Positions 52,136-63,629 are shown, numbered from the stretch's first letter. The stretch is 64,000 nucleotides of DNA from Gordonia amicalis NBRC 100051 = JCM 11271 (GCF_000332995.1 NZ_BANS01000007.1:62001-126000); one strand, 5' to 3'. Made by a program: numbers and translations. Notes: generated by a model not told the origin, from the sequence alone.

Positions 52136-53530
52136 TCAGATCACCAGCCCCAGCGCCAGCACGACGACCAGGCCGCTGACCGAGAGAAGGGTCTCCATCA
52201 TCGACCAGGTCTTGAAGGTCTGGCCGACGGTCATGCCGAAGTACTCCTTCACCAACCAGAAACCGGCGTCGTTGACGTGGGACAGGAAGACCGAGCCGGC
52301 ACCGATCGCGAGGACAACCAGGGAGACCTCGCCCGAGCTCAATCCGTCCACGAGGCCGAGCATCAGCGAGGACGCGGTGATGGTCGCGACGGTCGCCGAC
52401 CCGGTGGCCAGACGGATCAGCGCGGCAAGGACCCAGGCGAGGACCAGTACCGGAATGTTCGCGCCGGTGGCCCAGTCCGCCAGCAGCGTGCCGATGCCGG
52501 TGTCGACGAGGACCTGCTTGAAACCGCCACCGGCGGAGACGATCAACAGGATGCCGGCGATGGCGGGCAATGCCGCACCGGCGCACTTCGAGATCGTCTC
52601 GCGGTCCATCCCCGAGCCGCGGCCCAGCGTGAACATCGCGACGATGACGGCGATCAGCAGTGCGATCAGCGGGGTACCGAGGATGTCGAGAATCCTCCGC
52701 ACGGGTTGGTCTTCGTCGGAGATGAAGATCTCGGCGAGCGCCTTGCCCAGCATCAGGACGACGGGCAGCAAGACGCTGAACATGGTGATCCCGAAGGACG
52801 GCCGCTTGGTCGTCGGACCGTCATCAGGGTCGATGTCGAAGGTGTGCGGCGCCTCGACCGTCACCCACTTCCCGGCGACGGTGGCGAACAGCGGACCCGA
52901 GACGATGATCGTCGGGATGGCGACGCCCACACCGAGAGCGAGCGTCAGGCCGAGGTCGGCACCGAGGGCGTCGATCGCGACGAGCGGGCCCGGATGCGGC
53001 GGAACGAAGCCATGCATGGCCGAGAGGCCGGCGAGCGCGGGGATGCCGATGGGGATCAGGCCCAGACCGGACCGCCGGGCGACGAGATAGATCACCGGCA
53101 TCAGGAGCACGAGACCGATCTCGAAGAACATCGGCAGTCCGATGATGGCGCCGACGAGGGCCATCGCCCACGGCAGCATCCGCGGCGAGGCGTGCCCGAC
53201 AATCGTGTCCACGATCTCGTCCGCTCCGCCGGAGTCGGCCAGGAGTTTCGCGAACATCGCGCCGAGTGCGATGAGGATGCCGACACCGGCTGCGGTCGAA
53301 CCGAATCCGGTGGTGAATGATTCCAGGACAGTCGGGATCGACTCCCCCGCGACGATGCCGACGGTGGCGCCGCCACCGACCAGGGCGAGGAACGGATGCA
53401 CCTTGGCGACCGTGATCGCGACGACGATGACGGCGATGCCGGCCAGCGCCGCGACGACGAGTTGCCAGCCCGCCGCGACGGGCTCGGGCAGATCCGCACC
53501 GGCGGCAAGAATCGTGCTTATGGACAACAT
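52136..53530 (-). CDS. gntP: GntP-family gluconate permease
   Basis: A 464-aa gluconate:H+ symporter with about twelve to fourteen helices. Family features include the early LVGGGATVGIVAG and GFGSTAAGVGILIALG, GFVPPHPGPLVAIDALGADLG near 175, and SVFLSHVNDAGFWLVKEYFG near 420. The start is ATG at 53530, 2 bases after gntK, with GGAGAA in the end of gntK. With gntK and the divergent gntR it forms a complete gluconate-use unit. Confidence 0.94.
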   Translation of the reverse strand: MLSISTILAAGADLPEPVAAGWQLVVAALAGIAVIVVAITVAKVHPFLALVGGGATVGIVAGESIPTVLESFTTGFGSTAAGVGILIALGAMFAKLLADSGGADEIVDTIVGHASPRMLPWAMALVGAIIGLPMFFEIGLVLLMPVIYLVARRSGLGLIPIGIPALAGLSAMHGFVPPHPGPLVAIDALGADLGLTLALGVGVAIPTIIVSGPLFATVAGKWVTVEAPHTFDIDPDDGPTTKRPSFGITMFSVLLPVVLMLGKALAEIFISDEDQPVRRILDILGTPLIALLIAVIVAMFTLGRGSGMDRETISKCAGAALPAIAGILLIVSAGGGFKQVLVDTGIGTLLADWATGANIPVLVLAWVLAALIRLATGSATVATITASSLMLGLVDGLSSGEVSLVVLAIGAGSVFLSHVNDAGFWLVKEYFGMTVGQTFKTWSMMETLLSVSGLVVVLALGLVI

Positions 53531-53532
53531 GT

Positions 53533-54036
53533 TCAGTTCTCCTCGCCGTTGGGGAGTGAGGCAACGAGTTCGTCGACGATGGCGTCCACGCTCTGGTCGA
53601 CGTCGACGGTCAGTCCGCGTTCATCGGAGGTCAGGGGTTCGAGAGTGTCGAACTGGGAGGCGAGGAGCGCCGACGGCATGAAGTGGCCCGGACGCGATGC
53701 CTGCCGGCGCGCGATGACCTCGACCGAGCCGGCCAGGTGCGCGAAGAGCACCGACGGCTCATGTCCGCGAAGACGGTCGCGGTACTCGAGCTTGAGCGCC
53801 GAGCAGCTCATCACGCCGCCGTCACCGTGCTCGGCCAGCCAGACGCCGATGGACTCGAGCCAGGGTCGGCGGTCGTCGTCGTCGAGCGGTTGCCCGGCGG
53901 ACATCTTGGCGATGTTCTCCGCCGAGTGGAAGTCGTCGGCATCAGCGAACGGCACACGCAGACGCTGCGCCAAGGCGGCTCCCACCGTCGACTTACCCGA
54001 CCCCGAGACCCCCATGACGACCACCGGTGATCTCAT
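53533..54036 (-). CDS. gntK: Gluconokinase
   Basis: A 167-aa kinase that phosphorylates gluconate to 6-phosphogluconate for the pentose-phosphate or Entner-Doudoroff route. The Walker A is VVMGVSGSGKSTVGAAL (about 6-22), with the substrate-binding DADDFHSAENIAKMSAGQPL, LDDDDRRPWL and CSALKLEYRDRLRG all in place. The start is ATG at 54036 behind GGAGGAG. It is the first gene of the gntK-gntP operon and divergent from gntR. Confidence 0.95.
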   Translation of the reverse strand: MRSPVVVMGVSGSGKSTVGAALAQRLRVPFADADDFHSAENIAKMSAGQPLDDDDRRPWLESIGVWLAEHGDGGVMSCSALKLEYRDRLRGHEPSVLFAHLAGSVEVIARRQASRPGHFMPSALLASQFDTLEPLTSDERGLTVDVDQSVDAIVDELVASLPNGEEN

Positions 54037-54090
54037 GCCAACTCCTCCACATCGCTGTGCTGATGATCACGGAGACTGCCGCAATAGTCA

Positions 54091-54120
54091 TACTTATGCA
54101 AGTCTCGAAAACAATAAGTA
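54091..54120. promoter_or_regulatory. Candidate GntR operator
   Basis: TACTTAT (54091-54097) and ATAAGTA (54114-54120) are exact inverted arms separated by 16 bases, in the AT-rich gap between gntK and gntR. Confidence 0.45.
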
Positions 54121-54161
54121 CGCTGATTGGCGGTCGCGGCCGCTAATGAGAAGATGAAAAA

Positions 54162-54878
54162 GTGAGTCAGAGCACACGTGGGACCACCGAGCGCCACGAC
54201 GAGATCCTCGCCGCCATCGGTCGGCGCATCGTCTCGGGAGCGCACCCCGCCGGCAGCGTCCTGACGCTCGACGCCATCTGCACCGACCATGGGGTATCCC
54301 GAACCGTGGCCCGCGAGGTGATCAAGGTCCTCGAATCGATGGGACTCGTCGAGTCACGACGTCGCGTCGGCATCACCATCCAGCCACGGACGCGCTGGAG
54401 TGTCTTCGACCCGCGGCTGATCCGGTGGCGTCTCGACGGCGCGGACCGGTCGGACTTCCTCGCCACCCTGTCGGAACTACGACGCGGATTCGAGCCCGTG
54501 GCGGCCGCGCTGGCCGCCGAACGCGCGAACGAACAACAGTGCCGCATCCTCGCAGCCGCGGTGTCGGACATGTCTGTTCACGGCCGCACCGGCGACCTGG
54601 AGTCATACCTACTGGCCGACAAGGTCTTTCACCGCACCTTGCTGGAGGCGAGCGGCAACGAGATGTTCCGATCCCTGGCCGACGTCGTCGGCGAGGTGCT
54701 CGCCGGACGCACCCATCACGGAATGATGCCGACGTCGCCCAACCCGGCCGCGATCGCACTGCACGACGACGTGGCACGAGCAATACGCCTCCGCGACCCG
54801 AAGGCCGCGGAGGCGTCGATGCGCGAGATCATCACCGAGGCGGCAGCGGCCGTCGCCCCTTCGTCGCCTGAGGCGTGA
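54162..54878 (+). CDS. gntR: GntR/FadR-family regulator of gluconate genes
   Basis: A 238-aa repressor with an N-terminal winged helix (LDAICTDHGVSRTVAREVIKVLESMGLVE, about 28-60) and a FadR-type C-terminal FCD domain containing metal-ligand residues (in DKVFHRTLLEASGNEMF and LHDDVARAI). The divergent position next to gntK-gntP indicates that it responds to gluconate or 6-phosphogluconate and controls both directions. The start is GTG at 54162. Confidence 0.88.
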   Translation: MSQSTRGTTERHDEILAAIGRRIVSGAHPAGSVLTLDAICTDHGVSRTVAREVIKVLESMGLVESRRRVGITIQPRTRWSVFDPRLIRWRLDGADRSDFLATLSELRRGFEPVAAALAAERANEQQCRILAAAVSDMSVHGRTGDLESYLLADKVFHRTLLEASGNEMFRSLADVVGEVLAGRTHHGMMPTSPNPAAIALHDDVARAIRLRDPKAAEASMREIITEAAAAVAPSSPEA

Positions 54879-54901
54879 GCGGAGCGAGCCTCGAAGGCCG
54901 C

Positions 54902-57195
<2,294 letters not shown>

Positions 57196-57349
57196 GTCGA
57201 GTTACCTCCCGCCGGCTCGTGCGCCGGTTCGATAGACGTCAGCTTGCTCGGACAACCTTACCGGGCAGCTGTGCGACGCTCTGACCTGGTCACCTGCTCG
57301 ATGTGATCCGACGCACACCGCGCGCCGCCTGTGCTCGCCGCCGACGACC

Positions 57350-57355
57350 TAGGAT
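57350..57355 (+). promoter_or_regulatory. -10 hexamer of the PIG-V-like gene (leaderless)
   Basis: TAGGAT ends 7 bases before GTG 57363. The AGGA inside it could also act as a ribosome binding site on a longer message. Confidence 0.45.
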
Positions 57356-57362
57356 TCTTCGG

Positions 57363-58706
57363 GTGGCCATCCCAACCGACGTCGACGAGCCGGGCCGTCG
57401 TCCCGACCCCGATTCGGTGACGGGCGGAGACCGCGCCGACAGCCGGCCCATCCCTCCCGATGGGTCGGCGGACCCGGTGGCGGCACGACGCGCCGCCGAC
57501 CCGAGACCCCCGTTCGCGGGCTGGGCGCGCCGGCATCGCTGGTGTCTCGACGCCCTCGTCGTATACCTCGTCATTCGCGCGATCGGCATCCTCACCCTCG
57601 CGCGATTCGCGGACCTGCGGGACACCACCCTCGGCAAGGCCCTCACGGTGTGGGACGGGCAGTGGATGCTCGCGATCGCCACCCACGGATACGACGGCGT
57701 TCCCGCGAGCCTGACCGATGCGCGCGGTGTCCACACGTCCGACACCGCCTACGCCTTCTTTCCCGGCTATCCGTATCTGGTCGGGTGGCTGGCGAAGCTG
57801 CCCGGGCTGACGCCGTTCGGTGCGGCTCTGACCCTGAATCTCGTTCTCGGATGCATCGCCGCGGTCGGCGCGGCACGGCTGGGCACGGTCTGCGCGCGGC
57901 TCATGTCGAGACGCTCCCCGGTGGGTCCCGCACCCGAGCGCGCGACCGGACTCTTTCTGGTGGTGCTGTTCGCCGCCACCCCGATGTCGATCGTGCTCAA
58001 CATGGCCTACACCGAGGCGATGTTCTGCGCCCTCGCGACGTGGGCACTCATCGGAATCCTGGAGCGGCGCTGGTTGCTCGCCGGCATCATGGCCGGACTC
58101 TGCGGTCTCTGCCGTCCGACGGCGGCGGTCCTCATCGGTGTCGTGATCGTCGCCGCGATCGTCTTTCTGTGGACCAGCCGGAACAGCGCCGACGTCACGC
58201 CGGCAGCGCGGGTGCGCGCCGCCGCCGCCGTCGTCATCAGCCCGCTCGGCTACCTCGCCTACCTGGGCGTCGTGTGGGCGCACACCGGTTCACCGACGGG
58301 CTGGTTCCGCATCCAGACCGAGGGCTGGGACACCGAATTCGACTGGGGTGTCGCCGCATTCAACTTCGTCAACGAGCAGCTGGTCCATTCCGCCGAGGTC
58401 GCCACCACCGCGACATCGTGGATCGTCCTGAGCACGCTCGTGATGCTCGGTGTGGCGGTCTGGGCGCGGTTGCCCTGGCCGGTGTTGCTGTTCGGCTCGT
58501 TGCTCGTCGCCCAGATCGTGTTGTCGAGCGGCTTGATGATGAGCCGGCCGCGTCTCCTGCTGCCGGCCTTCGTTCTGCTCATCCCGCTCGCGATGGCTCT
58601 CGCACGGACACGGCCGGTGGTCGCCGGGCTCATCGTCGTGCCGATCGTGATCGGCAGTTCGTGGTTCGGCGCCCACATGCTGACCGTGTTTCCGCATGCC
58701 GTGTGA
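57363..58706 (+). CDS. Integral membrane protein resembling PIG-V mannosyltransferases
   Basis: A 447-aa protein with a disordered charged N-terminus (about 60 residues) and roughly ten helices. The first extracytoplasmic loop has WDGQWMLAIATHGYDG followed by AYAFFPGYPYLVGWL, the pattern of GT-C/PIG-V-type polyprenyl-phosphate mannosyltransferases (acidic residue after W, then FFP-x-YP). It may glycosylate lipids or proteins on the outer face of the membrane. The start is GTG at 57363. It is divergent from ask. Confidence 0.75.
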   Translation: MAIPTDVDEPGRRPDPDSVTGGDRADSRPIPPDGSADPVAARRAADPRPPFAGWARRHRWCLDALVVYLVIRAIGILTLARFADLRDTTLGKALTVWDGQWMLAIATHGYDGVPASLTDARGVHTSDTAYAFFPGYPYLVGWLAKLPGLTPFGAALTLNLVLGCIAAVGAARLGTVCARLMSRRSPVGPAPERATGLFLVVLFAATPMSIVLNMAYTEAMFCALATWALIGILERRWLLAGIMAGLCGLCRPTAAVLIGVVIVAAIVFLWTSRNSADVTPAARVRAAAAVVISPLGYLAYLGVVWAHTGSPTGWFRIQTEGWDTEFDWGVAAFNFVNEQLVHSAEVATTATSWIVLSTLVMLGVAVWARLPWPVLLFGSLLVAQIVLSSGLMMSRPRLLLPAFVLLIPLAMALARTRPVVAGLIVVPIVIGSSWFGAHMLTVFPHAV

Positions 58707-58731
58707 CCGTACGCCCCGGGGCTGACCGGGT

Positions 58732-59403
58732 TCAGCGGGCGGAGGCCTCGAAACCTGCGCAGAGATAACCGATTCCGGCGTCCAGACGGGCCCTCGGGTC
58801 CAGCAGGTGTGCGGCGTCGGCGCGCCCGGCGAGACGAGCGAGGTGCGGAGGCACCGGGGCGTCGGATCTCCCCGCGAACACGTCGGCCAGGCGAGCCGAG
58901 GGCAGCGACGTCTCCTGCCCCTGGTCGCTGAGCAATCGGTCGCCGACGGCCATCAGTGCGACGCCGTGGATGAAGCTCCACACGGTCAGCGCCATGTCGG
59001 TGGCACGTTCGATGCCGGCACCGAGTTCGAGGAAGCCGGCGGACAACCAGTCGAGACACTCCAGGGATGCCTCGCCGTAACTGAGTCTCGGCGATGCGTA
59101 GGCGAGCACCAGCCAGGGGTGCCGCTGATAGAGCTCCCAGTCGACGTCGACGGCGACCCGGACACGCTCGCGCCACGACGGCGCGGTCTCGACCGGGTAG
59201 GGGTAGCGCTGACCCACTTCCTCGGCCATCGCCTGCAGCAGCGCGTCCTTGTCGGCCACATGCCGGTACAGCGACATCGCGCCGACCCCGAGTTCGTCGG
59301 CGACCCGCCGCATCGAGAGGCCGGTGAGTCCGTTGGCATCCGCGACCCGGATCGCGGCGTCGACGATGGTCGCCGGCGACAGCTTGGTGGTGTCGGACGT
59401 CAC
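58732..59403 (-). CDS. TetR family repressor of the adjacent MFS gene
   Basis: A 223-aa TetR protein. The N-terminal helix-turn-helix is LSMRRVADELGVGAMSLYRHVADKD (split as LSMRRVADELGVGAMS, LYRHVADKD) near residues 29-53, and the ligand domain resembles the TetR_C group with Trp-rich helices. The start is GTG at 59403 behind AGGAGG. It is divergent from an MFS exporter, with two near-palindromic GTAC-rich sites between them, so it presumably represses the exporter and itself and is released by an exported drug. Confidence 0.88.
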   Translation of the reverse strand: MTSDTTKLSPATIVDAAIRVADANGLTGLSMRRVADELGVGAMSLYRHVADKDALLQAMAEEVGQRYPYPVETAPSWRERVRVAVDVDWELYQRHPWLVLAYASPRLSYGEASLECLDWLSAGFLELGAGIERATDMALTVWSFIHGVALMAVGDRLLSDQGQETSLPSARLADVFAGRSDAPVPPHLARLAGRADAAHLLDPRARLDAGIGYLCAGFEASAR

Positions 59404-59442
59404 CTGCGATTCCTCCTGGCCGGGCTCGGGAACAAACGGATT

Positions 59443-59490
59443 GCGTACAGCGTACTCATCCCCGTACCCTGTCTCGCGTACACCGTACGC
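59443..59490. promoter_or_regulatory. Twin operator sites for the TetR repressor
   Basis: GCGTACAGCGTACTC (59443-59457) and GCGTACACCGTACGC (59476-59490) are near-palindromic and similar, with starts 33 bases apart, about three helical turns. They lie directly upstream of the tetR start. Confidence 0.6.
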
Positions 59491-59493
59491 ACC

Positions 59494-59620
59494 CCCGCCG
59501 GTTGAGCCGGTACGGAGCGCAGCGACGCACCGCGCCCCCGCCGGTTGAGCCGGTACGGAGCGCAGCGACGCACCGCGCCCCCGCCGGTTGAGCCGGTACG
59601 GAGCGTAGCGACGCACCGTG
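59494..59620. repeat. Three tandem 43-bp repeats
   Basis: CCGGTTGAGCCGGTACGGAG starts at 59498, 59541 and 59584, each followed by CGCAGCGACGCACCG or CGTAGCGACGCACCG. Spacing is exactly 43 bases. The array fills the tetR-MFS gap up to the MFS ribosome binding site. CCGG...CCGG pairing lets each unit form a small hairpin. Confidence 0.85.
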
Positions 59621-59645
59621 TCGAAACCCCCCAAGGAGAACCATC

Positions 59646-61226
59646 GTGTCCACCCGCCTCGACCCGTCGAATCGGCAGCAGCCCCCGGGCGCCGCCGACC
59701 GACGTACCTGGTTGGGACTCGCGGTGCTCACGCTCCCGGTGTTCCTGGTGTCGATGGACGTCTCCGTCCTCTACCTCGCGATCCCGTCGATCACCGACGC
59801 GCTCGCACCGTCGGCCGCCGAGCAGCTGTGGATCCTCGACATCTACGGCTTCCTGATCGCCGGACTGCTGATCACCATGGGCAACCTCGGCGATCGGGTC
59901 GGCCGCCGTCGAATCCTGCTCGCCGGCGCCGCCGTGTTCGGCGGGGCATCGATCCTGGCCGCGTTCGCGCCGACCGCCGGCATCCTGATCGCCGCGCGCG
60001 CCCTCATGGGTGTCGGCGGGGCGACGCTGATGCCGTCGAGTCTCTCGTTGATCGCCAACATGTTCTCCGATGATCGTGAGCGGGGGCGCGCCATCGGCGT
60101 CTGGACCGCCGCCTTCGCCGGCGGCGCTGCCGTCGGTCCGGTCATCGGCGGCGTTCTGCTGCACCACTTCTGGTGGGGTTCGGCCTTCCTGATCAACGTG
60201 CCGGTACTGGCCGCACTCCTCGTTCTCGGCCCCCGCCTGATCCCCGAGTACAAGGCCCCGTCGGCCGCACGGTTCGACGTGCTCGGCGTCGTGTTGTCGA
60301 TGGCCGGCATCCTGCCCGTCGTCTACGCGGTGAAAACCCTGGCGAGCGACGGTGTCGATCCGGGCGTCATCGTCATCGGGCTCGTGGGCGCGGCACTGCT
60401 CGTCGGCTTCGTGGTCCAGCAACGCCACTCCGCAGCCCCGCTGCTCGACCTGAAGCTGTTCCGGAACGCGCAGTACGTCGGCGCGATCACCGTCGCCCTC
60501 GTCGGCATGATGGCGCTCGGCGGGATGTCGTATCTGACCGGCGTCTACCTGCAGTCGGTGATGGGTCACGACGTCCTGGCCGCCGCGGTGGCCGGCCTCC
60601 CGATGGCGGTTGCGGTCGCCGTGTTCTCGGTCGGCGCTTCCCGTATCGCATCGATGGTCGGCATGCGCACAGCCTTCCTCGGCTCGATCGTGCTGGCCGC
60701 CGTCGGCAACTTCGGCCTGCTCGCACTGACCACGTCGTCGCCGATCTGGGTCTACCTCGTCTTCACCTCGATCGCCGGTATCGGTTACGGCATCCAGTTC
60801 AGTCTGGTGTCGGTCGTGGTCGTCGGCGCGGTTCCACCGGAACGGTCGGGCTCGGCGTCGGGTATCTCGGAGACCAGCTTCGAACTCGGCAATGCCCTCG
60901 GCCTCGCCCTGTTCGGTTCACTCGCGACGCTCGTGTTCCGCGGGCATCGCGACGGATGGTCGTTCGGCGACACCCTCGGCGAGACGCTGCATCGCGCGCT
61001 CGAGATGGGGACTCAGGGAGACGGTCTCGCGACCGCGGCCCGCCAGGCCTACGTCGAGGGCATGCACGCCGCATCGCTCGCCATCGGAATCGCACTGACA
61101 CTCCTGGGCATCGGGCTGTTCTTCGCCATGCGCGAACCCGTCACTCCCGCGGGTGCCGGCGCGCAGACCGGCACCGACGAAGACGCGGTCGCCGCGCCGC
61201 TACCCTCGACCGAGTGCACGAACTGA
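59646..61226 (+). CDS. MFS drug-efflux transporter, DHA2 (14-helix) type
   Basis: A 526-aa proton-driven exporter like EmrB/QacA/LfrA. It has LVSMDVSVLYLAIPSI in helix 1, the motif A loop GNLGDRVGRRR, ARALMGVGGATLMPSSL in helix 4 and AAFAGGAAVGPVIGG (motif C) in helix 5. The start is GTG at 59646 behind AAGGAGAA. It overlaps the following nitroreductase gene by 13 bases and is probably controlled by the divergent TetR. Likely substrates are cationic drugs or dyes. Confidence 0.9.
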   Translation: MSTRLDPSNRQQPPGAADRRTWLGLAVLTLPVFLVSMDVSVLYLAIPSITDALAPSAAEQLWILDIYGFLIAGLLITMGNLGDRVGRRRILLAGAAVFGGASILAAFAPTAGILIAARALMGVGGATLMPSSLSLIANMFSDDRERGRAIGVWTAAFAGGAAVGPVIGGVLLHHFWWGSAFLINVPVLAALLVLGPRLIPEYKAPSAARFDVLGVVLSMAGILPVVYAVKTLASDGVDPGVIVIGLVGAALLVGFVVQQRHSAAPLLDLKLFRNAQYVGAITVALVGMMALGGMSYLTGVYLQSVMGHDVLAAAVAGLPMAVAVAVFSVGASRIASMVGMRTAFLGSIVLAAVGNFGLLALTTSSPIWVYLVFTSIAGIGYGIQFSLVSVVVVGAVPPERSGSASGISETSFELGNALGLALFGSLATLVFRGHRDGWSFGDTLGETLHRALEMGTQGDGLATAARQAYVEGMHAASLAIGIALTLLGIGLFFAMREPVTPAGAGAQTGTDEDAVAAPLPSTECTN

Positions 61227-61792
61227 TCGACGGGCGGTGGAGCGCGCGAGGTTACGACCCCGCCGCCACCATTTCCGTGGCGGACCTCACGACCATCGTC
61301 GACGCCGGGCGGTGGGCACCCACCTGGGGTCGCATGCAGCCGGTCCGGTTTCTCGTCGGCCGCCGCGGTGACGAGACCTTCGAGGCCCTCAGCGGTGTGC
61401 TGACCCGCGGCAACGCCGGATGGGCGCCGCGGTCGGCGGCCCTGGTCCTGGTGTGCACAACGGACCGCCCCGACGATCCGAAGGAACATACGTATGCGGC
61501 CGTCGACGTCGGCCTCGCGGTGTCGCAGATGATCCTGCAGGCCGAGGCGCTCGGCTTCAACGGTCATCCGATGGCCGGCTTCGACGCCGCGGCCGCGACC
61601 ACCGCCTTCGACATCCCGGCCGGCATACGGGCCCTCGTCCTGCTGGGGATCGGCGCCCTCGTCGAGGACCCCGCGTCGTTGCCCGAGGACATCCGCGAGC
61701 GCGACGAACGTCCCCGGACCCGACTCCCGCTCGACGAGGTCGCGTTCGCCGGCCGGTGGGGCCACCCGGCATTCACCGGTCTCGAGATGTGA
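61214..61792 (+). CDS. Nitroreductase family protein
   Basis: A 192-aa flavoprotein. It begins HELIDGRWSARGYDP, with the Arg/Ser FMN-phosphate contact, then AGRWAPTWGRMQPVRFLV and a C-terminal HPAFTG-like end. The mid-region DVGLAVSQMILQAEALG is the helical dimer interface. It probably reduces nitro compounds or quinones with NAD(P)H. It starts with GTG at 61214 within the end of the MFS gene, so it is co-expressed with the exporter and may help detoxify the same compounds. Confidence 0.87.
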   Translation: MHELIDGRWSARGYDPAATISVADLTTIVDAGRWAPTWGRMQPVRFLVGRRGDETFEALSGVLTRGNAGWAPRSAALVLVCTTDRPDDPKEHTYAAVDVGLAVSQMILQAEALGFNGHPMAGFDAAAATTAFDIPAGIRALVLLGIGALVEDPASLPEDIRERDERPRTRLPLDEVAFAGRWGHPAFTGLEM

Positions 61793-61818
61793 CCAGTGAG
61801 GCATCTGCCCCCTCACGG

Positions 61819-61859
61819 CGACGTCCCCGCCGCGATCGGTGATCGTGACGGGGACGTCG
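61819..61859. terminator. Bidirectional hairpin between nitroreductase and the MHS-type permease
   Basis: CGACGTCCCCG (61819-61829) pairs with CGGGGACGTCG (61849-61859), and the inner CGATC/GATCG pairing extends it. Confidence 0.75.
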
Positions 61860-61899
61860 TCGTTCTGCGGACCGCGAATCAGTCTCGGCCCGAACACGT

Positions 61900-63345
61900 T
61901 CAGCCGACCAGCGCGGGTTCCTCCTCGGGCGATTCCGTCGCGGCGCGCATGGCCTTGTCCTTGGTCTCCACGATCAGGATCGTGCAGACCACGCTGATCG
62001 CCGACAGGCCGGCGAGCAGGACACCCACCCAGATCGCCCCGGGGCCGGCGATCAGTGGCGCGGCGATCAGCGGCGGGATGGCTCCGCCGAAGATGCCGGC
62101 GAGGTTGTAACCCATCCCCGCACCGGTGTAGCGGTAGCGCGCCTCGAACAGTTCGGGAAGCAGCGCACCCGCAGGGCCGTAGGCGATTCCGAAGATGAGC
62201 AGGGTGCCGGTCAGGCCGATGACGAAGGCGAATCCGCCGCCGATCTCGAGGATCGGGAACAGGACCAGCGCCCACGGGACGGCGATGGCGCACGAGGTCA
62301 GGATGACCCGGCGACGACCCACCCGATCGGACCACATGGCCGACGCGGCGGTGGACAATCCGAACACGATCGCGGCGATCATTCCCGCACTCAACACGAA
62401 GGTGCGTGACAGGTCGAGGCTCTTGGTGCCGTAGTTCGTGAGGAATGCGGTGCCCATGTAGAAGAGCGAGAACAGGCTCGCCAGCGCACCGCCGGCGATG
62501 AGGATCTCTTTCCACTGGTGACGAAAGGCATCGAGGAACGGCAGAGCGGGTTCGTTCGACGCCGGGCCATCCGACGCCGCGGCCTCGAGTGCCTTGCGAC
62601 GCTGCACATCTCGGAACACGGGTGTCTCCGCGACCGCGAGCCGAACCCAGAGGCCGACGGCGACGAGGGCGAACGACAGGATGAACGGGATCCGCCAGCC
62701 GTAGTCGAGGAAGGCCGAGCTGGTCTCGCCGAGGGTCAGCGAGGCGATCAAGAAGGTCAGGCTCGACAGGAAGAACGCGAACGCCGGGCCGAGCTGCGGG
62801 AACATCGCGTACAGCCCACGCTTGCCCGCCGGTGCGTATTCGGCCGTCAGCAGCGTCGCGCCGGCCCATTCACCACCGACGGCGAAGCCCTGGAGGAATC
62901 GCAGGACGACCAGAGCGATGGGTGCTCCGATGCCGATCCCCGATTCGGCGAACCCGAAGACGCCGGACTCGTACCCCGGGAGGAGTCCCATCGCCACGGT
63001 CGCGAGGCCCATGATGAGCAGGGTCCACACCAGCGTGCGCTTGCGGCCGATCCGGTCACCGAAGTGCCCGAAGAGCATCGCCCCGACCGGCCGGGCGAAG
63101 AACGCCACGGCGAAGGTCGCGAAGGACGCGATCGTGCCCGTGACCTCGTCGGCCGCCGGGAAGAACACCGTCGGGAAGACCAGCGCTGCCGCGGTCCCGT
63201 AGATGAAGAAGTCGTAGAACTCGATGGTCGTGCCGATCGAGCTGGCGGCGGCGACACGTCGAAGACTGGTGGGCTTCGACGCAGGCGGGGTGTGGGGTTC
63301 GGGCGGTAGGTCTGCGCGTGGTGGATCGGCGGGGATCGTGGTCAC
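61900..63345 (-). CDS. MFS transporter, metabolite:H+ symporter (MHS) type
   Basis: A 481-aa uptake permease with twelve helices. MHS features are AAASSIGTTIEFYDFFIYG at helix 1, FGHFGDRIGRKRTLV in the first loop, and FLQGFAVGGEWAGA, then YAPAGKRGLYAMFPQLG in the first half. Such proteins import shikimate, proline/betaine, alpha-ketoglutarate or similar acids; the substrate here is unknown. The start is GTG at 63345 behind GAAGGA. In-frame sequence further upstream is not coding. Confidence 0.9.
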   Translation of the reverse strand: MTTIPADPPRADLPPEPHTPPASKPTSLRRVAAASSIGTTIEFYDFFIYGTAAALVFPTVFFPAADEVTGTIASFATFAVAFFARPVGAMLFGHFGDRIGRKRTLVWTLLIMGLATVAMGLLPGYESGVFGFAESGIGIGAPIALVVLRFLQGFAVGGEWAGATLLTAEYAPAGKRGLYAMFPQLGPAFAFFLSSLTFLIASLTLGETSSAFLDYGWRIPFILSFALVAVGLWVRLAVAETPVFRDVQRRKALEAAASDGPASNEPALPFLDAFRHQWKEILIAGGALASLFSLFYMGTAFLTNYGTKSLDLSRTFVLSAGMIAAIVFGLSTAASAMWSDRVGRRRVILTSCAIAVPWALVLFPILEIGGGFAFVIGLTGTLLIFGIAYGPAGALLPELFEARYRYTGAGMGYNLAGIFGGAIPPLIAAPLIAGPGAIWVGVLLAGLSAISVVCTILIVETKDKAMRAATESPEEEPALVG

Positions 63346-63581
63346 TTGACGTCGTCCTTCTGTGCAGGCGGCAGAGTCGCGGTCGAGCGGCTCTGTCGAA
63401 GACCGGGCACGGAGCCCGTACACCCTTCGGCCGCTGGAATGATTTCCGTCACTCTCAGCGCCGTGCGTGATGCATGTCATAGCCTGACGGGTGTGTCGGA
63501 CCCGCGGCACCCCCGAAGAGGGGGACACGAAAAACGCCCACACCTGCGGCTTTGGTCTCGTCAACGCCGAGGAGTACAGTC

Positions 63582-63629
63582 GTGCGCATGCAGCGTGCAC
63601 TCCTTCTCGGTTGCCGCGGCGGGGTCTGA
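63582..63629 (+). CDS. Leucine leader peptide upstream of leuA
   Basis: A 15-aa peptide, MRMQRALLLGCRGGV, from GTG 63582 (GAGGAG 7 bases upstream), or 13 aa from ATG 63588. It contains three consecutive leucine codons (CTC CTT CTC). About 75 bases separate its stop from leuA, and these contain complementary segments such as GACCGGC and GCCGGTC. This is the classic arrangement for transcription or translation attenuation by leucine supply. Confidence 0.65.
   Translation: MRMQRALLLGCRGGV

Noticed and set aside
63511..63525. Hairpin CCCCC-GAAGA-GGGGG upstream of the leucine leader
   Set aside because: The stem is only five bases, the downstream T tract needed for a plus-strand terminator is missing, and no clear role could be assigned.
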